Shown here: piece by piece, positions 44,593 through 54,011 of the stretch
Layout: every line of letters starts with the position of its first letter
Numbering within the stretch: position 1 is the stretch's first letter
NCBI GenBank assembly: GCA_023242925.1
Contig: CP096134.1
Span: 1-64,000, forward strand
Origin: Hyphomonadaceae bacterium JAD_PAG50586_4
Lineage (GTDB): Bacteria; Pseudomonadota; Alphaproteobacteria; Caulobacterales; Aquidulcibacteraceae
DNA length: 64,000 bases
Direction of reading: 5' to 3'
Notes under the pieces: generated by a model
What the model saw: only the letters and a program-made list of their open reading frames with translations
What the model was told of the DNA's origin: nothing
Database searches by the model: none
Translations under genes and position numbers: made by a program

Positions 44593-45527
44593 GCGGGCGC
44601 GTTGTTGTTCTCACCGGGGGCGTCGGTGGCGCGAAGCTTGTGCTAGGCCTTTCGCACGCGATCGACCCGGATTCGATCACGGCGATCGTGAATACGGGCG
44701 ATGATTTCAGCCATGTCGGCCTGCGCGTTTGCCCGGATATCGACACGTTGCTCTACACGCTCTCGGGTAAGTCCGACGAGGTGCGCGGCTGGGGACGCGC
44801 GGGCGAGACATGGAATTTCATGGAGGCGCTGAAATCGATCGGCGGCGAGGATTGGTTTCTGCTCGGCGACGGTGATTTAGCGCTGCATGTGGAACGCACG
44901 CAGCGGCTGGCGCGCGGGCAGAGCGTGTCGGAGATCACGGCGGCGTATGCGCGGGCTTGGGGTTTGGCGCAGGAAATTCTACCGATGTCGGATGATCCGG
45001 TCGCGACGTGGCTGGAGACGGATGAAGGACGGCTGGAGTTTCAGCGCTATTTTGTCGGCCGGCGTTGCGCGCCGGTTGTAAACGCGATCGAGTTTGTCGG
45101 CGCAGCGCAAGCACGACCGGCTGAAGGCGTATTGGAACGCATTGGCGCCAGCGATACGCGCGCGATTTTGATCGCGCCGTCCAATCCGTATTTGAGCGTT
45201 GACCCCATTCTCGCGGTGCCGGGCATTCGCGACGCGTTGCGCAATGCCAAGGCGCCTGTTGTCGCGGTGTCGCCCTTGGTGGGCGGGCAGGCGGTGAAGG
45301 GGCCGACGAAGAAATTGATGGACGAGCTTGGTATCGAAGCCACGCCGCAGACGATCGCCACGCACTACGAAGCCGTGCTCGACGGCATTTTGCTGGATGA
45401 GCGCGATCAAGGTAGCGCGGCGCCCGCACTGCGCTGCGCGTATGCCGACACGCTGATGAAGACGTTGGACGATCGTATCCGCGTGGCGCGCGCCGCGTTG
45501 GCGTTGGCTGATGAGATTGCCGGCTAG
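44589..45527 (+). CDS. cofD: 2-phospho-L-lactate transferase family protein CofD
   Basis: The 312-residue enzyme transfers the activated phospho-three-carbon unit (lactyl, glyceryl or pyruvyl, depending on lineage) onto Fo to form F420-0 or dehydro-F420-0. Motifs: VVVLTGGVGGAKLVLGLSHA at the N-terminus, IVNTGDDFSHVGLRVCPDID, DWFLLGDGDLALHVERTQRL, ILIAPSNPYLSVDPILAVPG and VVAVSPLVGGQAVKGPTKKL. The length and all conserved glycines are normal. It overlaps repaired cofE by four bases and converges on cofC, with a four-base overlap of the 3' ends. Confidence 0.95.
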   Translation: MSGRVVVLTGGVGGAKLVLGLSHAIDPDSITAIVNTGDDFSHVGLRVCPDIDTLLYTLSGKSDEVRGWGRAGETWNFMEALKSIGGEDWFLLGDGDLALHVERTQRLARGQSVSEITAAYARAWGLAQEILPMSDDPVATWLETDEGRLEFQRYFVGRRCAPVVNAIEFVGAAQARPAEGVLERIGASDTRAILIAPSNPYLSVDPILAVPGIRDALRNAKAPVVAVSPLVGGQAVKGPTKKLMDELGIEATPQTIATHYEAVLDGILLDERDQGSAAPALRCAYADTLMKTLDDRIRVARAALALADEIAG

Positions 45528-46174
45528 CGCGCCGGCGTTGCGGCGGACGCAAGCCACGCTTTTGCGAACAAGCCTGTGTGAGAATCCGGGCGTTCGAGCG
45601 CCAGCGCGGTGAGATCTTCGACCCAATCAATATCGCGGGTGAGTCCGGGCGTTTCGAGGACGACCAAACGCAAACCAGCGGCGCGCGCTTGGTTGACGTG
45701 ACGCTCAAAACTGTTCGGCCCGAACATTGGCTCAAACGCAATGCCAGCGCGTAGGAAGATCGCGCCCGTGCCGCCATGCTGGGTGGGTGCGATGGCGATG
45801 TCGGCTTCGCGGAGCGCGGTCGCCCCGGCTTTGAGATCGGCTGCCGAGAGATAGGCGAGGTCACCCGGCATCAGTGCGCGCGGCACGTCATCGCCAACAT
45901 GCGCGAGTGCTTGTGCGTAGGCGCCGTTGAGGCCCTCGCCGCCGCGCTCCAGAATGACATGCGCGCTTGCGCCGCCGGCAATCTCGGCGAGACGTGGCGT
46001 TGGCGTAACCAGCCATGCGTCGAGATCGTGTGCGGCGTCGAGCACGTCACGCAACAGGCATTCAGCTAGCGCTTCGCGCGCGTCAGGCGACAGCGCGGCG
46101 GCGCAGCGCGATTTTGCGTCACGCCCGCCGCGTGCCGCGAAGATCACCTGCAGAGGGCCGGAAAGCGCGTCCAT
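45524..46174 (-). CDS. cofC: F420 guanylyltransferase CofC/FbiD
   Basis: CofC/FbiD activates a phospho-three-carbon acid with GTP for CofD. The protein has the nucleotidyltransferase opening LQVIFAARGGRDAKSRCAAA with the KSR motif, ALSPDAREALAECLLRDVLD, RALMPGDLAYLSAADL (PGD metal/nucleotide site) and IAPTQHGGTGAIFLRAGIAF with FGPNSFERHVNQA. The start is uncertain: ATG 46174 (MDALSGPLQ, 216 residues) fits the family best, and ATG 46225 is an alternative. It lies convergent with cofD, so the activating and transferring enzymes are adjacent but on separate transcripts. Confidence 0.85.
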   Translation of the reverse strand: MDALSGPLQVIFAARGGRDAKSRCAAALSPDAREALAECLLRDVLDAAHDLDAWLVTPTPRLAEIAGGASAHVILERGGEGLNGAYAQALAHVGDDVPRALMPGDLAYLSAADLKAGATALREADIAIAPTQHGGTGAIFLRAGIAFEPMFGPNSFERHVNQARAAGLRLVVLETPGLTRDIDWVEDLTALALERPDSHTGLFAKAWLASAATPAR

Positions 46175-46326
46175 GAAGGCGAATGTGCGCGTGGCGGCCA
46201 AATGGCGCAAGCGCGCGCGGGCCATCACGCACGAACCAGGCAAGTTCGAGGCGCAAACGGTCAGGTCATATCCCCGTCGCCGTGCCACGACCCTTCGGTG
46301 AAACAGATTTGAAGGGATGCGCGATC

Positions 46327-47159
46327 GTGAAGAAGCTGGACGGTAAGGTGGCGTTGGTGACGGGCGCGGGGCGCGGCATTGGCCGGTCAATCGCGTTGAA
46401 GCTGGCCGCCGATGGCGCGCGCTTGGTTTTGAACGATCTGGACGAAGCCCCGCTGCTGGAGGTCGCCGCCGAGATCAAAGCATTGGGCAGTGAGGCGGAA
46501 CTCGTGCCGGGCTCGGTGACGGCGCCGGATTTTGGTGATCGCTTCGTCAAAGCGGCGTTGGATCGCTTTGGCGACCTGCACATCATTGTCAACAATGCCG
46601 GCTACACCTGGGACAGCGTCATCCAGAAGATGTCGGACGAACAATTCGACGCGGTGATGCATGTGCATCTGAAAGCGCCGTTCCGCATTCTGCGCGCCGC
46701 GGCGGAGCCGATCCGCGTTTTTCGAAGCGAGAAGCAGAGCAAGGCCATCGCGTGGTGCGCAAGGTGGTGAACATTTCCTCCGTCGCCGGCACGACGGGCA
46801 ATCCTGGCCAATCCAATTACGCCGCAGCGAAGGCTGCGATCATCGGCCTGACGAAGACGCTATCGAAGGAATGGGGCCGCTATCGCGTGGCCGTGAACAC
46901 GGTGGCGTTCGGGTATATCCAAACCCGCATGACCAAGGCCTTCGAGGAAGGCGACACTGGCATTGAGATCGAAGGCCACAACATCAAGATGGGCGTGCCA
47001 GCGGCGGCGGTTGCCGAAGCGGACAAGCTCATTCCGCTCGGCCGCGGCGGAACGCCGGACGAAGCGGCCGGCGCGGTCTATTTGTTCTGCATTCCCGAGA
47101 GCGATTACATCAGCGGCCAAACCATCGTCTGCGGCGGCGGCATGGGTGCGGTCGCCTAA
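46327..47159 (+). CDS. SDR-family 3-oxoacyl reductase-like protein (frame break)
   Basis: This classical short-chain dehydrogenase has the NAD(P) site KVALVTGAGRGIGRSIALKL, the NNAG motif in IIVNNAGYTWDSVIQKM, and the active-site Ser and YxxxK in NISSVAGTTGNPGQSNYAAA. The C-terminus ESDYISGQTIVCGGGMG is also typical. The frame changes at the T5 run 46718-46722; a sixth T gives IRVFSKREAEQGHRVVRKVV and one 278-codon gene. The start is GTG 46327. The enoyl-CoA hydratase gene follows after 13 bp. The pair suggests beta-oxidation-like steps on a CoA ester. Confidence 0.85.
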
Positions 47160-47172
47160 ACGGAGCAAGCCC

Positions 47173-47952
47173 ATGTCTGTGCTTCTGGAAGAGTGTTTCG
47201 ACGCGGTTTTGCTCCTCACGCTCAACCAGCCGGCGCGGCGCAATCCGATGTCGGACCCGCAGACAGTCGAGGCGCTGGTCGATGCGTTGGCGCGTGCGGG
47301 GGCTGCGGGCGATGTGCGCGCGATCGTGCTGACCGGTGCGGGCTCGGCGTTTTCGAGTGGCGGGGATATTGATGGCCTCAAGGTTGGTGCGGGGCTTGTG
47401 CATGAGCAAGGCGTAGAGACGCGCCGCGCCTACCGTGTCGGCGTGCAGCGCATCCCGCTTGCCTTTGAAGCGCTGGAGATCCCAACCATCGCGGCCGTGA
47501 ACGGTGCGGCGATGGGCGGCGGCTGCGACCTCGCATGCATGTGCGACATCCGCATAGCGGGCGAGTCCGCCTATTTCGCCGAGAGCTTCGTCAAGCTGGG
47601 CCTCACGCCCGGCGATGGCGGTGCGTGGCTGTTGCAACGCGCGGTGTCGTTCTCGAAGGCGTGCGAGTTGGCGTTCACCGGCGATCGCATCAGCGCGCAA
47701 GAAGCGCTGACATGTGGGCTCGTGTCCCAAGTGGTGCCCGACGCGGATTTGCTGGACGCGGCGCTGGGTATCGCCCGTCGCATCGCGGCGAACTCGCCGA
47801 ATGCCGTACGCATGACCAAGCGGCTGATGCGGGAAGCGCGCACCAGCACTTTGGCGGCAAACTTAGAATTGGCGGCGGCGATGAACTCGCTGGCGCACGC
47901 AACGCCGGAGCACCAAGCGGCGCTCGCAGCGTTCCGTAAGCCCAAACCTTAG
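47173..47952 (+). CDS. Enoyl-CoA hydratase/isomerase family protein
   Basis: This 259-residue crotonase-fold protein has oxyanion-hole segments [17 protein letters not shown] and [20 protein letters not shown], then [18 protein letters not shown] and [20 protein letters not shown]. It hydrates or isomerises an unsaturated acyl-CoA. The position of the usual catalytic Glu before LGLTPGDGG is occupied by Lys, but Asp in GDGG may serve, so the exact reaction is uncertain. ATG 47173 lies 13 bp after the SDR stop. It overlaps the end of the convergent acyl-CoA dehydrogenase gene by four bases. Confidence 0.9.
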   Translation: MSVLLEECFDAVLLLTLNQPARRNPMSDPQTVEALVDALARAGAAGDVRAIVLTGAGSAFSSGGDIDGLKVGAGLVHEQGVETRRAYRVGVQRIPLAFEALEIPTIAAVNGAAMGGGCDLACMCDIRIAGESAYFAESFVKLGLTPGDGGAWLLQRAVSFSKACELAFTGDRISAQEALTCGLVSQVVPDADLLDAALGIARRIAANSPNAVRMTKRLMREARTSTLAANLELAAAMNSLAHATPEHQAALAAFRKPKP

Positions 47953-49190
47953 GCCTTCTCGCGCTGACGAATGCGCTCGTTCGCGGCGGCGATTTCGAGC
48001 TGGGCGATGGTGCGGTTGTGCACCTCGTCCGGACCGTCGGCGATGCGCAGGATGCGCGTGTGCGCGAACATTTGCGAGAGCGGCGTGTCTTGCGAAACGC
48101 CCATGCCGCCGAACGCCTGGATCGCGTCGTCGATGACCTGCAACGCCATGCGCGGTGCGGCGACCTTGATCATCGCGATCTCGCCGCGCGCTTGCTTGTT
48201 GCCGACCTTGTCCATCATGTCGGCGGCTTTGAGCGTCAGCAGACGGCACATTTCGATATTGGTACGCGCCTCGGCGATGCGTTGTTCCCACACCGAGTGC
48301 TCGATGATGGCTTTGCCGAAGGCTTTACGCTGGATGAGGCGCTCTGTCATCATTTTCAACGCACGCTCAGCGACGCCGATCGTGCGCATGCAATGGTGGA
48401 TGCGGCCTGGGCCTAAGCGGCCTTGTGCGATCTCGAAGCCGCGGCCTTCGCCCAGCAGCATGTTCTCGACCGGCACGCGCACGTTCTCGAGGATGATCTC
48501 CGCGTGGCCGTGCGGCGCGTCGTCGAAGCCGAACACGTTGAGGAAGCGCTTCTTGGTAAGGCCCGGCGCGTCGGACGGCACCAAGATCATGGATTGCTGC
48601 GAATAGGTTGGCGCGTCCGGATCGGTCTTGCCCATCAAGATGAAGAGCTTGGCGCGCGGATCGCCAGCGCCGGAGGACCACCATTTGCGGCCGTTGATGA
48701 CGTAATGATCGCCGTCACGCTTGATGCTGGTTTGGATGTTGCGCGCGTCGGACGAGGCGACGGCAGGCTCCGTCATCAGGAACGACGAACGGATTTCGCC
48801 CTCCAGCAGCGGCTTCAGCCATTTCTCTTTTTGATACTCGCTGCCGTAGCGATCGAGCACTTCCATGTTGCCAGTGTCTGGTGCGGTGCAGTTGAGCGCT
48901 TCGGCGGCCCAATAGACTTCGCCGAGGATTTCGGCGAGCGGCGCGTATTCGAGATTGGTGAGCCCCGCGCCGTGCTCGCTGTGCGGCAGGAAGAGATTCC
49001 AGAGGCCGGCTTTGCGCCCCGCCTTCTTCAGTTCTTCCATGATAGGCGGCGTCTGGAAGCGATCGCGCCCTGTGCCGAAGGCGTCCATCTGCTCGTGATA
49101 GACGTGCTCGATCGGATAGATCTGCTCGTCCATGAAGGCGCGCACCCGCGCGACCAATTCCTTCACGCGCGGCGAATAATCAAAATCCAT
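47949..49190 (-). CDS. Acyl-CoA dehydrogenase (ACAD10/11-like)
   Basis: The 413-residue flavoenzyme has FAD-binding motifs [20 protein letters not shown] and [20 protein letters not shown], plus [20 protein letters not shown]. The C-terminal [20 protein letters not shown] and [17 protein letters not shown] are typical of the ACAD10/11-like branch that acts on branched or unusual acyl-CoAs. It introduces an alpha,beta double bond. The AraC-type regulator gene is 54 bp upstream on the same strand, so the two are probably co-transcribed. Confidence 0.93.
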   Translation of the reverse strand: MDFDYSPRVKELVARVRAFMDEQIYPIEHVYHEQMDAFGTGRDRFQTPPIMEELKKAGRKAGLWNLFLPHSEHGAGLTNLEYAPLAEILGEVYWAAEALNCTAPDTGNMEVLDRYGSEYQKEKWLKPLLEGEIRSSFLMTEPAVASSDARNIQTSIKRDGDHYVINGRKWWSSGAGDPRAKLFILMGKTDPDAPTYSQQSMILVPSDAPGLTKKRFLNVFGFDDAPHGHAEIILENVRVPVENMLLGEGRGFEIAQGRLGPGRIHHCMRTIGVAERALKMMTERLIQRKAFGKAIIEHSVWEQRIAEARTNIEMCRLLTLKAADMMDKVGNKQARGEIAMIKVAAPRMALQVIDDAIQAFGGMGVSQDTPLSQMFAHTRILRIADGPDEVHNRTIAQLEIAAANERIRQREKA

Positions 49191-49244
49191 CAGACGTCCT
49201 CAATCGCCCCGTCAGCGCGGGGAGGCGGACGGCTTAGCGCGTTT

Positions 49245-50327
49245 CTATGCTACGCAGTCCAATTCTTCGGACTTGTCCGTTGATGTCTTTTCCTCAGCAA
49301 AAGCTTCCGGACCGCAATGGCGGCGGCGCCATTCACGTGGCGACACGCCAGTCCAGCGGCGGAAGGAGCGGGAGAAAGAGCTCAAATCCTCAAAGCCCAA
49401 GCGGAAGCCAATCTCGCTGATCGGCAGCGCCACGTCCTGCAAATGCTGCAGCGCCAAGCTCTTCTGCGTCTCGTTGAGCATATGACGGTACGTCACGCCT
49501 TCGAGGCGCAGGCGCCGTGACAGTGACGAGCAGCTCATATTGAGCCCCTTCGCCACCGCTTCTTCGGAAGCGCGGCCGTTCCGCAGCAGCGACAGAATGC
49601 GCGAGCGCACGATGGTGCGGAATTCGCCCGAGCCGAAGTCTTCCAGATATTGCGCGATCATGCGTTCGCTGATCAGGCGGATTTCTGGGTTCGCCGTCGG
49701 CAGAGGCTGCATCAACTGCGCCTTCTCGAACACGATCATGTTCTGCGGCGCCTCGAACTCGGTGTCCGCTTGGAAGCAATAAGAATAGCGATCGCGTGCG
49801 GCTTTGCTGGTCACGGGGCGACGCAGCGAGACCTTCACTGGTTTGATTTCGTCGTTGGAGATCAGGTCGAAGACGCCGGCGATGAACGCCATGAACATCT
49901 CAAAGCCTTCGTCATTGACGGCGGGCTCGCACACCGACGTCAGCGTGTAATATTTCGAACCGACTTCGATATCCAAAGCTGCGGCCGTGCTGATCACATG
50001 GAAATGGCGCTGTACGAGACGACACACTTCATCGAGGCTCGACGCGGCCATCATGCCGTAGCCCAGCGAATGAAGCGCGTGCGGCTTCAAGCATTTCGCT
50101 GCGCGAAGCGAGATCGCGGGATCGTTCGTCAGTGTGCTTGCGCGAGTCCAGATGTCGCGCATGATGTCGTGCTGGAGACGTGCGCCAGATGCCGAAAGCC
50201 GCGGATCGATCACCTTCTCTGTACGGCAGAGCTCGTCCCAGTTGTGGCCTTCACGCTGAACCGCCGTGGCCAGTGCGCCGACCCAACTCGCCAAAATGGT
50301 ATGTTGCCCGTCCTGATTTGACGCCAT
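49245..50327 (-). CDS. AraC-family regulator (OruR-like)
   Basis: The 360-residue protein has an N-terminal arabinose-binding-like (DUF) domain typical of OruR/ArgR-type AraC regulators (residues about 15-200; AAKCLKPHALHSLGYGMMAA). Two C-terminal helix-turn-helices follow: GRASEEAVAKGLNMSCSSLS, RRLRLEG and then LPISEIGFRLGFEDLSSFSR, SFRRWTGVSPREWRRR. It is divergent from the large ferredoxin-oxidoreductase gene, with about 200 bp between, and upstream of the acyl-CoA dehydrogenase gene. It is therefore the best candidate activator of this catabolic cluster. Confidence 0.9.
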   Translation of the reverse strand: MASNQDGQHTILASWVGALATAVQREGHNWDELCRTEKVIDPRLSASGARLQHDIMRDIWTRASTLTNDPAISLRAAKCLKPHALHSLGYGMMAASSLDEVCRLVQRHFHVISTAAALDIEVGSKYYTLTSVCEPAVNDEGFEMFMAFIAGVFDLISNDEIKPVKVSLRRPVTSKAARDRYSYCFQADTEFEAPQNMIVFEKAQLMQPLPTANPEIRLISERMIAQYLEDFGSGEFRTIVRSRILSLLRNGRASEEAVAKGLNMSCSSLSRRLRLEGVTYRHMLNETQKSLALQHLQDVALPISEIGFRLGFEDLSSFSRSFRRWTGVSPREWRRRHCGPEAFAEEKTSTDKSEELDCVA

Positions 50328-50532
50328 CGAGTGCTTCCTCCGCGCTCGTATTTGCTGCGCTTTGTTCTCTTATTTTTCAAAACTGTATGGCTGATGCTGC
50401 GATCTGCCAAGATGACAAAGGCACTTGGTCTCTATTTCTATCCCGTCAGCTAGTAAGCGCCGAGGAGACCCGTCTCCCTATGCAATTCCCGTCAACAACT
50501 TGGCCAACGAGCACGCGCGGAGCGTGCAGCGC

Positions 50533-53500
50533 ATGATCGACCCCTCAATTAAGCTTGAGGATGCGTTCGATCGGGCGACGGGCCGCGTCTATATGACGGG
50601 CATGCAGGCGCTCGTGCGCCTAGCGCTGTTGCAAGCGGAGTCTGACAAAAACGCAGGTTTGAGTACTGCGGGGTTGATTTCCGGCTATCGCGGCTCGCCG
50701 CTCGGGGGATTCGATACCGAGATCGGCCGCAACAAGAAGCGCCTGACTGCAGCGAACGTATTGTTCCAAACCGGCCTCAACGAAGATTTGGCCGCGACGG
50801 CGCTGCTCGGCGCCCAGCAGGCCCAACAGTTCGGGACGGCGCGGTACGACGGCGTCTTCTCCATGTGGTATGGTAAAGGCCCGGGCGTTGATCGCTCCGG
50901 CGACGCCTTCAAGCACGGGTTGCGCGCGGGAACTTCCGAACACGGCGGTGTGCTTGTCGCCTTCGGCGACGACCATCCAGGCAAGTCCTCCACCGTAGCG
51001 CATCAAAGCGATCCCTCGCTCGCGGCGCTCGGCATGCCAGTGCTCTACCCGGCGACGCTCGAAGAGCTGATGCAATACGGCCTCTATGGCTGGGCGGCGT
51101 CGCGCTTCAGCGGGCTTTGGGTTGGCCTCAAGTGTGTAAACGAAACGGCCGAGGCGACGGGCGTTGTCGATATCGGCTCGGTCGTGCGTCCGTTTGTGAC
51201 GCCGCAGGGCGTAGAACTGCCACCGGGCGGGCTCAATCTGCGCATTGCGTTCGACGTGGTCGGCGATGAGACGCGCCACATCCGCTATCGCCTGCCGGCG
51301 ATGGAAGCCTGGGCGCGCGCCAATCCGATCGACCGGGCCTCGGGCGCAAAGGATGCGCCGCTTGGCGTCGTCACCAGCGGCAAGACGTATTTGGACGTTC
51401 TGGACGCACTGCGTCTGCTCGATCTGGACGAAGCTGCGCCGGTAGCGGTCTACAAGGTCGGCCAGATCTATCCGCTCGAGCGCCAAGGCATGATGCGCTT
51501 CGCCAGCGGCAAGCGGGAACTGGCGTTCATCGAAGAGAAGACTGGGCTCGTTGAGCAGCAGGCGCTTGGTTTCCTGTTCAACATGGCCGAGGGCCAGCGC
51601 CCGCGCGTCGTCGGCAAGCTCGACGAAAAGGGCCAGGCGCTCGCGCCGATGCATGGCGTGATGGATGCGCGCGACGTCGCGATCATCATCGGCACGCGGT
51701 TGCAAACGCTCGGTCTCGCTAGCGAATCCATATTGCAACGCGTGGCGCGGCTGCGTGAGAGCAAGGAGGCGCAAGCGTCCGGCACGATCGGCAAGGCGAA
51801 CCGCACGCCGTGGTTCTGCTCCGGTTGCCCGCATAATACGTCGACCAAGGCGCCCGAGGGCAGCAAGACGCTGACCGGGATTGGCTGCCACACGATGGCG
51901 ATCTGGATGGAGCGCGATGCGCTACCGCCGGCCCAGATGGGTGGTGAAGGCGCGAACTGGATCGGCATGGCGCCTTTTGTGAACACCGAGCACGTGTTCC
52001 AGAATTTGGGCGACGGCACTTATAATCACTCCGGCCTGCTCGCGATCCGCGCCGCGGTGGCGACGAACACGCGCATTACGTTCAAGATTTTGTTCAACGA
52101 TGCGGTGGCCATGACGGGCGGCCAAAAGCACGATGGCCAGCTGACGGTTGGCGACATCGTGCGCCAAGTGCAGGCTGAGCGCGTGGGCCGCGTTGTCGTG
52201 GTGGCCGAAGATCCTTCGCGTGTTTCAGGCCCGCCGCTGCCGGCCGATGTGGACTTGCTGCATCGCGACCGCATGGACGAAGTGCAGCGCGAATTGCGCG
52301 AGCAAGCCGGCGTCACCGTACTGGTCTATGATCAGACTTGCGCCTCGGTGTTGCGTCGACAGCGCAAGCGCGGTCTGGCCGAAACGCCGACGCGCCGCGT
52401 CGTGATCAATGAGCGCGTGTGTGAAGGCTGCGGCGATTGCTCGGTGCAATCGAACTGCACCTCCGTGATTCCGAAGCCGACAGAATTTGGCCTGAAGCGT
52501 GCAATCGATCAATCGAGTTGCAATCGCGATTTCTCGTGCGTGAAGGGCTTCTGCCCGTCGTTCGTTGAGCTGGACGGGGCCGAGCCTGCGGCGCGCGCGT
52601 CGCAATTCAACGTGGCGGCAGCACTCGCTGCGGTCCCGGCGCCGCAATATAAGGCGCACGGCGACATCACCAACGTGCTCGTCGCCGGCATAGGCGGCAC
52701 CGGCGTCGTTACGGTTGGCGCGCTGATCGGCATGGCCGCGCACCTCGAAGGCGGCCAACTCGCGGCCTACGACATGACTGGACTCGCGCAGAAAGGCGGC
52801 GCGGTTTACAGCCATGTGCGCATCACCAAACGCGAGGTGGCCGATGAATTCGGCCCGCGTTTGCCGCCAAATGGCTGCGATGTGTTGATCGGGTGCGAAG
52901 CGCAGGTTTCGGTTGCGGGCGATGCGATTGCGTCGATTAGCACTGGCCGGACCATCGCGTTCCTGAACGAAGATGTGCTGGCGCCGGGTGCGTTCCAGAT
53001 TGGCGCACCGGTCGCGCTGACAACGGACGGCTATCGCGCGACGCTTGATAGCGTGTTGGGCGCGGGCGCTACGGATGCCGTGCCGGCCACCGACCTCGCC
53101 AAGACGCTGCTGGGCGACGCCGTGTACGCCAACGTCATGATGCTGGGCTACGCGTTCCAAAAGGGCGCGCTGCCGCTCACGGCCGAGGCGATCGAGCGTG
53201 CGATCGAGCTGAACGGCGCGAGTATCGCGAAGAACAAGGCCGCCTTCCACATCGGCCGCATCGCCGCCTACGATTTGAAGATGCTGCCGGGCCAAAGAGG
53301 CGCCGAGCCCGTGTCGGAGCTGACGCTGGAAGAATTAATTGCGCGCCGCGTTGCGTTCCTGACGGCCTATCAGGACGAAGCTTATGCGGCCCGCTTCCGC
53401 GAGCTGGTGGTGCAAGCGCGCGCAGCCGCTTCGGCGTCCGGCGCGGGCGAAGCCTTCCCGCGCGCTGTGGCGGAGAATTTCTCGAAGCTGATGGCGTACA

Positions 53501-54003
53501 AAGACGAATACGAGGTCGCGCGCCTCTACTCGGACGGCGCCTTCCGCGCGCAATTGGCCCAGGATTTCTCCGAGCCGCGCAAAGTCTCGCTCTATCTTTC
53601 GCCGCCTTTGATTGCGCCCAAAGACAAGCGTACCGGCCACGCCAAGAAGATCAAATTCGGGCCGTGGATTTTCCCGGTGCTGGAAGTGCTCGCGAAGTTC
53701 AAAGGTTTGCGCGGCAAGTCCTACGATCCGATTGGCTGGACGGCCGAGCGGCGCGAGGAACGGCGGCTCATCGCGGAATACGAAACCACGATCTCGGATC
53801 TCAGCGCGCGTTTGAACAGCGCCAACGCGGCGGCGGCTACGGACGTGGCGCGTATCCCGGAAGAGATCCGTGGTTTCGGCCACGTCAAAGAGCGTTCATT
53901 GAAGCACGCGCGCGCGCGCCGCATGCGTTTGCTGCAGCGTTTTGAGACCAAGTCGACTGAAGGAAAATCCGCGACGGCTAGCGCAACCGCCGCCGCGGAA
54001 TAA
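50533..54003 (+). CDS. Fused indolepyruvate:ferredoxin oxidoreductase-like protein
   Basis: The 1156-residue protein combines a pyruvate-ferredoxin-oxidoreductase-type pyrimidine domain (STAGLISGYRGSPLGGFDTE), the TPP-binding part (WFCSGCPHNTSTKAPEGSKT, GGEGANWIGMAPF, LFNDAVAMTGGQKHDGQLTV), a ferredoxin-like site (CEGCGDCSVQSNC) and the gamma domain (NVLVAGIGGTGVVTVGALIG). A DUF6537-like C-terminus follows. Such enzymes oxidatively decarboxylate 2-oxo acids (arylpyruvates or branched) to acyl-CoA, passing electrons to ferredoxin. ATG 50533 fits the family; an open frame continues upstream to 50425. It is divergent from the AraC gene. Confidence 0.92.
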   Translation: MIDPSIKLEDAFDRATGRVYMTGMQALVRLALLQAESDKNAGLSTAGLISGYRGSPLGGFDTEIGRNKKRLTAANVLFQTGLNEDLAATALLGAQQAQQFGTARYDGVFSMWYGKGPGVDRSGDAFKHGLRAGTSEHGGVLVAFGDDHPGKSSTVAHQSDPSLAALGMPVLYPATLEELMQYGLYGWAASRFSGLWVGLKCVNETAEATGVVDIGSVVRPFVTPQGVELPPGGLNLRIAFDVVGDETRHIRYRLPAMEAWARANPIDRASGAKDAPLGVVTSGKTYLDVLDALRLLDLDEAAPVAVYKVGQIYPLERQGMMRFASGKRELAFIEEKTGLVEQQALGFLFNMAEGQRPRVVGKLDEKGQALAPMHGVMDARDVAIIIGTRLQTLGLASESILQRVARLRESKEAQASGTIGKANRTPWFCSGCPHNTSTKAPEGSKTLTGIGCHTMAIWMERDALPPAQMGGEGANWIGMAPFVNTEHVFQNLGDGTYNHSGLLAIRAAVATNTRITFKILFNDAVAMTGGQKHDGQLTVGDIVRQVQAERVGRVVVVAEDPSRVSGPPLPADVDLLHRDRMDEVQRELREQAGVTVLVYDQTCASVLRRQRKRGLAETPTRRVVINERVCEGCGDCSVQSNCTSVIPKPTEFGLKRAIDQSSCNRDFSCVKGFCPSFVELDGAEPAARASQFNVAAALAAVPAPQYKAHGDITNVLVAGIGGTGVVTVGALIGMAAHLEGGQLAAYDMTGLAQKGGAVYSHVRITKREVADEFGPRLPPNGCDVLIGCEAQVSVAGDAIASISTGRTIAFLNEDVLAPGAFQIGAPVALTTDGYRATLDSVLGAGATDAVPATDLAKTLLGDAVYANVMMLGYAFQKGALPLTAEAIERAIELNGASIAKNKAAFHIGRIAAYDLKMLPGQRGAEPVSELTLEELIARRVAFLTAYQDEAYAARFRELVVQARAAASASGAGEAFPRAVAENFSKLMAYKDEYEVARLYSDGAFRAQLAQDFSEPRKVSLYLSPPLIAPKDKRTGHAKKIKFGPWIFPVLEVLAKFKGLRGKSYDPIGWTAERREERRLIAEYETTISDLSARLNSANAAAATDVARIPEEIRGFGHVKERSLKHARARRMRLLQRFETKSTEGKSATASATAAAE

Positions 54004-54011
54004 GGATCGGC

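Noticed and set aside
50620..51891. 423-codon minus-strand frame inside the ferredoxin oxidoreductase gene
   Set aside because: It lies wholly opposite a well-conserved coding region; long antisense frames are common in high-GC DNA, and its product is Arg/His-rich without motifs.
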